From contig JACQNT010000108.1 of NCBI GenBank assembly GCA_016202915.1, forward strand, positions 1 to 24,004: DNA of 24,004 nt, in the 5' to 3' direction. Both the position numbers and the translations under genes were made by a program. The notes under the pieces are model-generated. The model was given only the letters and a program-made list of their open reading frames with translations, made no database searches and was not told the origin of the DNA. Of this stretch, positions 21,850-24,004 are shown piece by piece. Position 1 is the first letter of the stretch, and each line of letters begins with the position of its first letter. The DNA comes from Acidobacteriota bacterium. Its GTDB lineage: Bacteria > Acidobacteriota > Polarisedimenticolia > Gp22-AA2.

Positions 21850-23409
21850 TCAGTGCGCCGTCGCGGAGGCCCGCATCTCGCGGATGACCGTGACCTTGAT
21901 CCGGCCCGGGTACTCCATGTTGGCCTGGATCTTCCTGGCGAGATCGGACGCGAGCAGCGCCAGCTGGTCGTCGTTCACCTTGTCGGAGCGCGCGATCACG
22001 CGGATCTCCCTTCCCGCCTGGATGGCGTATGAGTGTTCCACACCTTCCATCTCGTTGGCCAGGCCCTCGAGCTGCTCGATGCGCCGCACGTAGTCCACGA
22101 TGCTCTTGCGGCGCGCCCCGGGGCGCGAGCCGGAGATCGCGTCGGCCGCGGACACCAGGACCGAGATCGGGTGCGTGACCTCCATGTCCTCGTGGTGCGA
22201 GCCGATGGCGTTGACGACGACGGGGTGCTCGTTGTACCGCGTCGCCACCTCCACGCCGATCTCCGGGTGCGTCCCCTCGCGCTCGAAGTCGATCGCCTTG
22301 CCGATGTCGTGGAACAGCCCGGCGCGCTTGGCGAGGGCGCCGTCCAGCCGCAGCTCCGAGGCCATGATCGCGGTCAGCTTCGCGACCTCGATCGAGTGCA
22401 TGAGGACGTTCTGGCCGTAGGAGGTCCGGTACCGCAGCCGTCCGAGGACGCGCACCAGCTCGGGATGCACGCCGTCGATCCCCAGCTCCCGCAGCGCCTC
22501 CTGCCCCGCCCGCAGCATCATCTCCTCCACCCGGCGCTGGCTCCTCTCGACCAGCTCGTCGATCCGGCGCGGGTGGATGTTGCCGTCCCGGACGAGCCGT
22601 TCCAGAGTCAGCCGGGCGATCTCCCTCTTGATCGGGTTGAAACACGAGAGGACGACCGCGCCGGGCTGCTCGTCCATCAGGAGCTGGACGCCGGTCGCCT
22701 TCTCGAAGGCGCGGATGTTCTTCCCCTCGTGGCCGATGATCCGACCCTTCAGTTTCTCGTTCGGGAGGGGGAAGGAGGTCACGCTGCGCTCCGCCGTCCA
22801 TTCCGAGGCCGTCCTCTCGATCGCCAGGGAGACGATCTTGCTGGCCTCGACGTCGGCCTTCTTCTGCGCCTCCTCGCGCGCCTCGCGGATCATCCTCGCC
22901 GCCTCGAACCGCACCTCCTGTCGCATGTTGTTGAGGAGCATCTGCCGGGCGTTGTCCGTCGTCAGCCCCGCCAGCTTGCCGAGCTGCTCGTTGAGCACGT
23001 TCCCGAGGCGCCGGGCCTTGTCGCGCTCGCCCGCGGCCTCGGCCTGAACGCGGCGCAGCTCCCGGTCGCGGCCCTCGATCTCCCGCTCGCGGCTCCGCAG
23101 CCGGTTTTCCTGCTCGTTCAGAACCCCTTCCCGTTCCTCCAGGGCGCGCTCACGCCGCTGGCCTTGGCGCGCCCTCTCCTGGAGATCCTGGTCGAGCCGG
23201 GCCTTCGTCCGGAGCCAGTCGTCCCGGGACTTCAAGATTTCCCGCTGCTGCAGATCCGCCTCGCGGCGGGCCCGGTCGATGGCCCCCTGCCTGCCGGCCT
23301 CTTTAACCCCGGAGCGTCCCAGAAGACTCTTGAGAAACCACCCGAGCGTTCCCCCCGTCAGGCCGAGGAAGGCTCCCGAGAGAAGTGTGGAGAGCAGACT
23401 CATGCGCAT
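21850..23409 (-). CDS. rny: Ribonuclease Y
   Basis: This 519-aa membrane-anchored endoribonuclease starts mRNA decay. One N-terminal membrane helix (residues 5-27) is followed by a long charged coiled coil (about 40-190), a KH domain with GRIIGHEGKNIRAFE, and an HD domain with LMHSIEVAKL, GLFHDIGKAIDFE and IGSHHEDM as metal ligands. The C-terminus carries the usual YPGRIKVTVIRE. Length and domain order are normal. The ATG at 23409 has AGGAGG 6 nt upstream, which favours it over the ATG two codons later. It heads the rny-thiC-mqnE-pabC-pabB block; the proposed 6S RNA and its promoter lie upstream, so rny may be read through from that promoter. Confidence 0.95.
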   Translation of the reverse strand: MRMSLLSTLLSGAFLGLTGGTLGWFLKSLLGRSGVKEAGRQGAIDRARREADLQQREILKSRDDWLRTKARLDQDLQERARQGQRRERALEEREGVLNEQENRLRSREREIEGRDRELRRVQAEAAGERDKARRLGNVLNEQLGKLAGLTTDNARQMLLNNMRQEVRFEAARMIREAREEAQKKADVEASKIVSLAIERTASEWTAERSVTSFPLPNEKLKGRIIGHEGKNIRAFEKATGVQLLMDEQPGAVVLSCFNPIKREIARLTLERLVRDGNIHPRRIDELVERSQRRVEEMMLRAGQEALRELGIDGVHPELVRVLGRLRYRTSYGQNVLMHSIEVAKLTAIMASELRLDGALAKRAGLFHDIGKAIDFEREGTHPEIGVEVATRYNEHPVVVNAIGSHHEDMEVTHPISVLVSAADAISGSRPGARRKSIVDYVRRIEQLEGLANEMEGVEHSYAIQAGREIRVIARSDKVNDDQLALLASDLARKIQANMEYPGRIKVTVIREMRASATAH

Positions 23410-23620
23410 TCCAAGCCTCCTGCGCGGCCGGCGAGCCGACGGCGCGGCAGGGTCCTCTCCCGGTCAGGGCGATGGCTTCCGACGCTCGGCGCCCCCTCCC
23501 CGGTCGCATCGTGGCCGGAGACGGGCTGCCGCCTCTGCGGATCATCGGGCGGATCCCGGGAGGCGCGAGCCAGAATGAAGGGTGATGATTGAGTGGGTGT
23601 CGGAAAGGAGACGATTTTTT

Positions 23621-23833
23621 ATTGTCCTGGAAAGGGGGGATGGCGAGGGATCGCCACGACGCATGTCATGCGACCGACCCCCGGGTCCGCTTGCTGAGAC
23701 CCCGCGAGAGCCCTCGCGGGTCCAGCTGACCGTTCCAAGTGCTGCCACCCCGACCCCCCCGCTGGCCGGACCGCGGGTCCGGCTTTCAGGCGCCGGGTGA
23801 GAGAACCGTTGCGAGCGAAATTCCAGCCAAATC
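23621..23833 (-). ncRNA. ssrS: Probable 6S RNA upstream of rny
   Basis: A strong promoter starts a transcript near 23833 with no protein frame. Its ends pair: CUGGAA near the 5' end with UUCCAG near the 3' end, about 200 nt apart, giving a closed rod as in 6S RNA. The apex is a long hairpin (23726-23693): GCUGGACCCGCGAG, loop GGCU, CUCGCGGGGUC-U-CAGC, with two small bulges. Two side hairpins are visible, GCCGGACC/GGUCCGGC and UGGCGA/UCGCCA. Length (about 210 nt), shape and position just before rny (where I recall 6S RNA in several phyla, between zapA and rny) fit 6S RNA. I cannot confirm it by primary sequence, and both ends are approximate. Confidence 0.42.
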
Positions 23834-23839
23834 GGGCGC

Positions 23840-23869
23840 AGTATAACACCCCGCGTCGCGGAGCGGCAA
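23840..23869 (-). promoter_or_regulatory. Promoter of the proposed 6S RNA
   Basis: TTGCCG (23869-23864), an 18-nt spacer and TATACT (23845-23840) on the minus strand form a good sigma70 promoter, with a predicted start about 23833. It is the only clear promoter upstream of the rny block within the window. I see nothing I can assign in 23870-24004. Confidence 0.6.
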
Positions 23870-24004
23870 GGGGATCAGGGGCCGAGACACCCCCACTCTC
23901 TGGTGGCGGCCGCTCCGCCTCGCGGGGGAGGGCGTCGCCGCGCCGGGATGGGCCCAACCCGCCCACCGGCGCGGCGCGCCTCGGCTCTCCCTCGCCCGGC
24001 CGCG

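Noticed and set aside
20512..23592. Two plus-strand frames of 506 and 519 codons
   Set aside because: They are antisense to thiC and rny, have no recognisable motif and no start signals, and are explained by codon bias of the real genes.
23620..23840. SRP RNA or tmRNA instead of 6S RNA
   Set aside because: The conserved SRP core (GGUCAG followed by GGAAGG and AGCAGCC) and the tmRNA tRNA-like ends with a CCA tail are absent; closed rod shape and context fit 6S better.
1..24004. CRISPR arrays, defence islands, integrons or transposons
   Set aside because: I saw no spaced direct repeats, no transposase or nuclease-helicase pairs, and no abrupt composition change; gene content is housekeeping or exported proteins.

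Overview
The window is very GC-rich and densely packed, with frequent GTG and TTG starts, good Shine-Dalgarno (SD) sequences and sigma70-like promoters. It looks like a chromosomal backbone segment. I see no tRNA, rRNA, insertion sequence, phage gene or CRISPR array. Futalosine-route menaquinone synthesis (mqnE), RNase Y, MutS2, a DUF1015 protein and a bacterial TMTC-type TPR glycosyltransferase together suggest a deep-branching, high-GC Gram-negative lineage, such as Acidobacteriota or a neighbouring candidate phylum. That placement is an inference and was not tested.

Layout, left to right. At 1-1279 (+) lie the end of an unidentified gene and a NifS/IscS-like protein that keeps the catalytic cysteine but has lost the PLP-binding lysine. 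At 1284-5862 (-) lie a DUF1015 protein, a small exported protein and a large membrane-bound hybrid histidine kinase. At 6079-7032 (+) is a secreted DsbA-like protein with a Cys-rich N-terminal module. At 7051-9965 (-) is a two-gene unit: an exported protein overlapping by 4 nt a TMTC-like O-mannosyltransferase candidate. At 9966-10501 is a long non-coding stretch with promoters pointing both ways. At 10502-12865 (+) is mutS2. At 12855-13724 (-) is an exported SH3/carboxypeptidase-regulatory-like protein with a coiled-coil insertion. At 14076-14771 (-) is a MerR/excisionase-type helix-turn-helix protein with a long coiled coil. At 14899-15588 (-) is a NicO/UreH-like membrane transporter, and at 15906-16820 (+) another exported protein of unknown function.

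The right third is one tight minus-strand block, in transcription order rny, thiC, mqnE, pabC, pabB. It joins an mRNA-decay nuclease to thiamin-pyrimidine, menaquinone and folate precursor synthesis. MqnE belongs to the chorismate-derived futalosine pathway and PabB/PabC make p-aminobenzoate from chorismate, so the block feeds two chorismate branches. Upstream of rny is a strong promoter followed by about 210 nt of structured non-coding sequence, which I propose is 6S RNA.

The observations I rate highest are the cysteine-desulfurase homologue with a rebuilt PLP site, the possible 6S RNA before rny, the candidate non-coding transcript before mutS2, and the bacterial TMTC homologue coupled to an exported protein. 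I did not find a convincing new multi-gene defence or mobile system.
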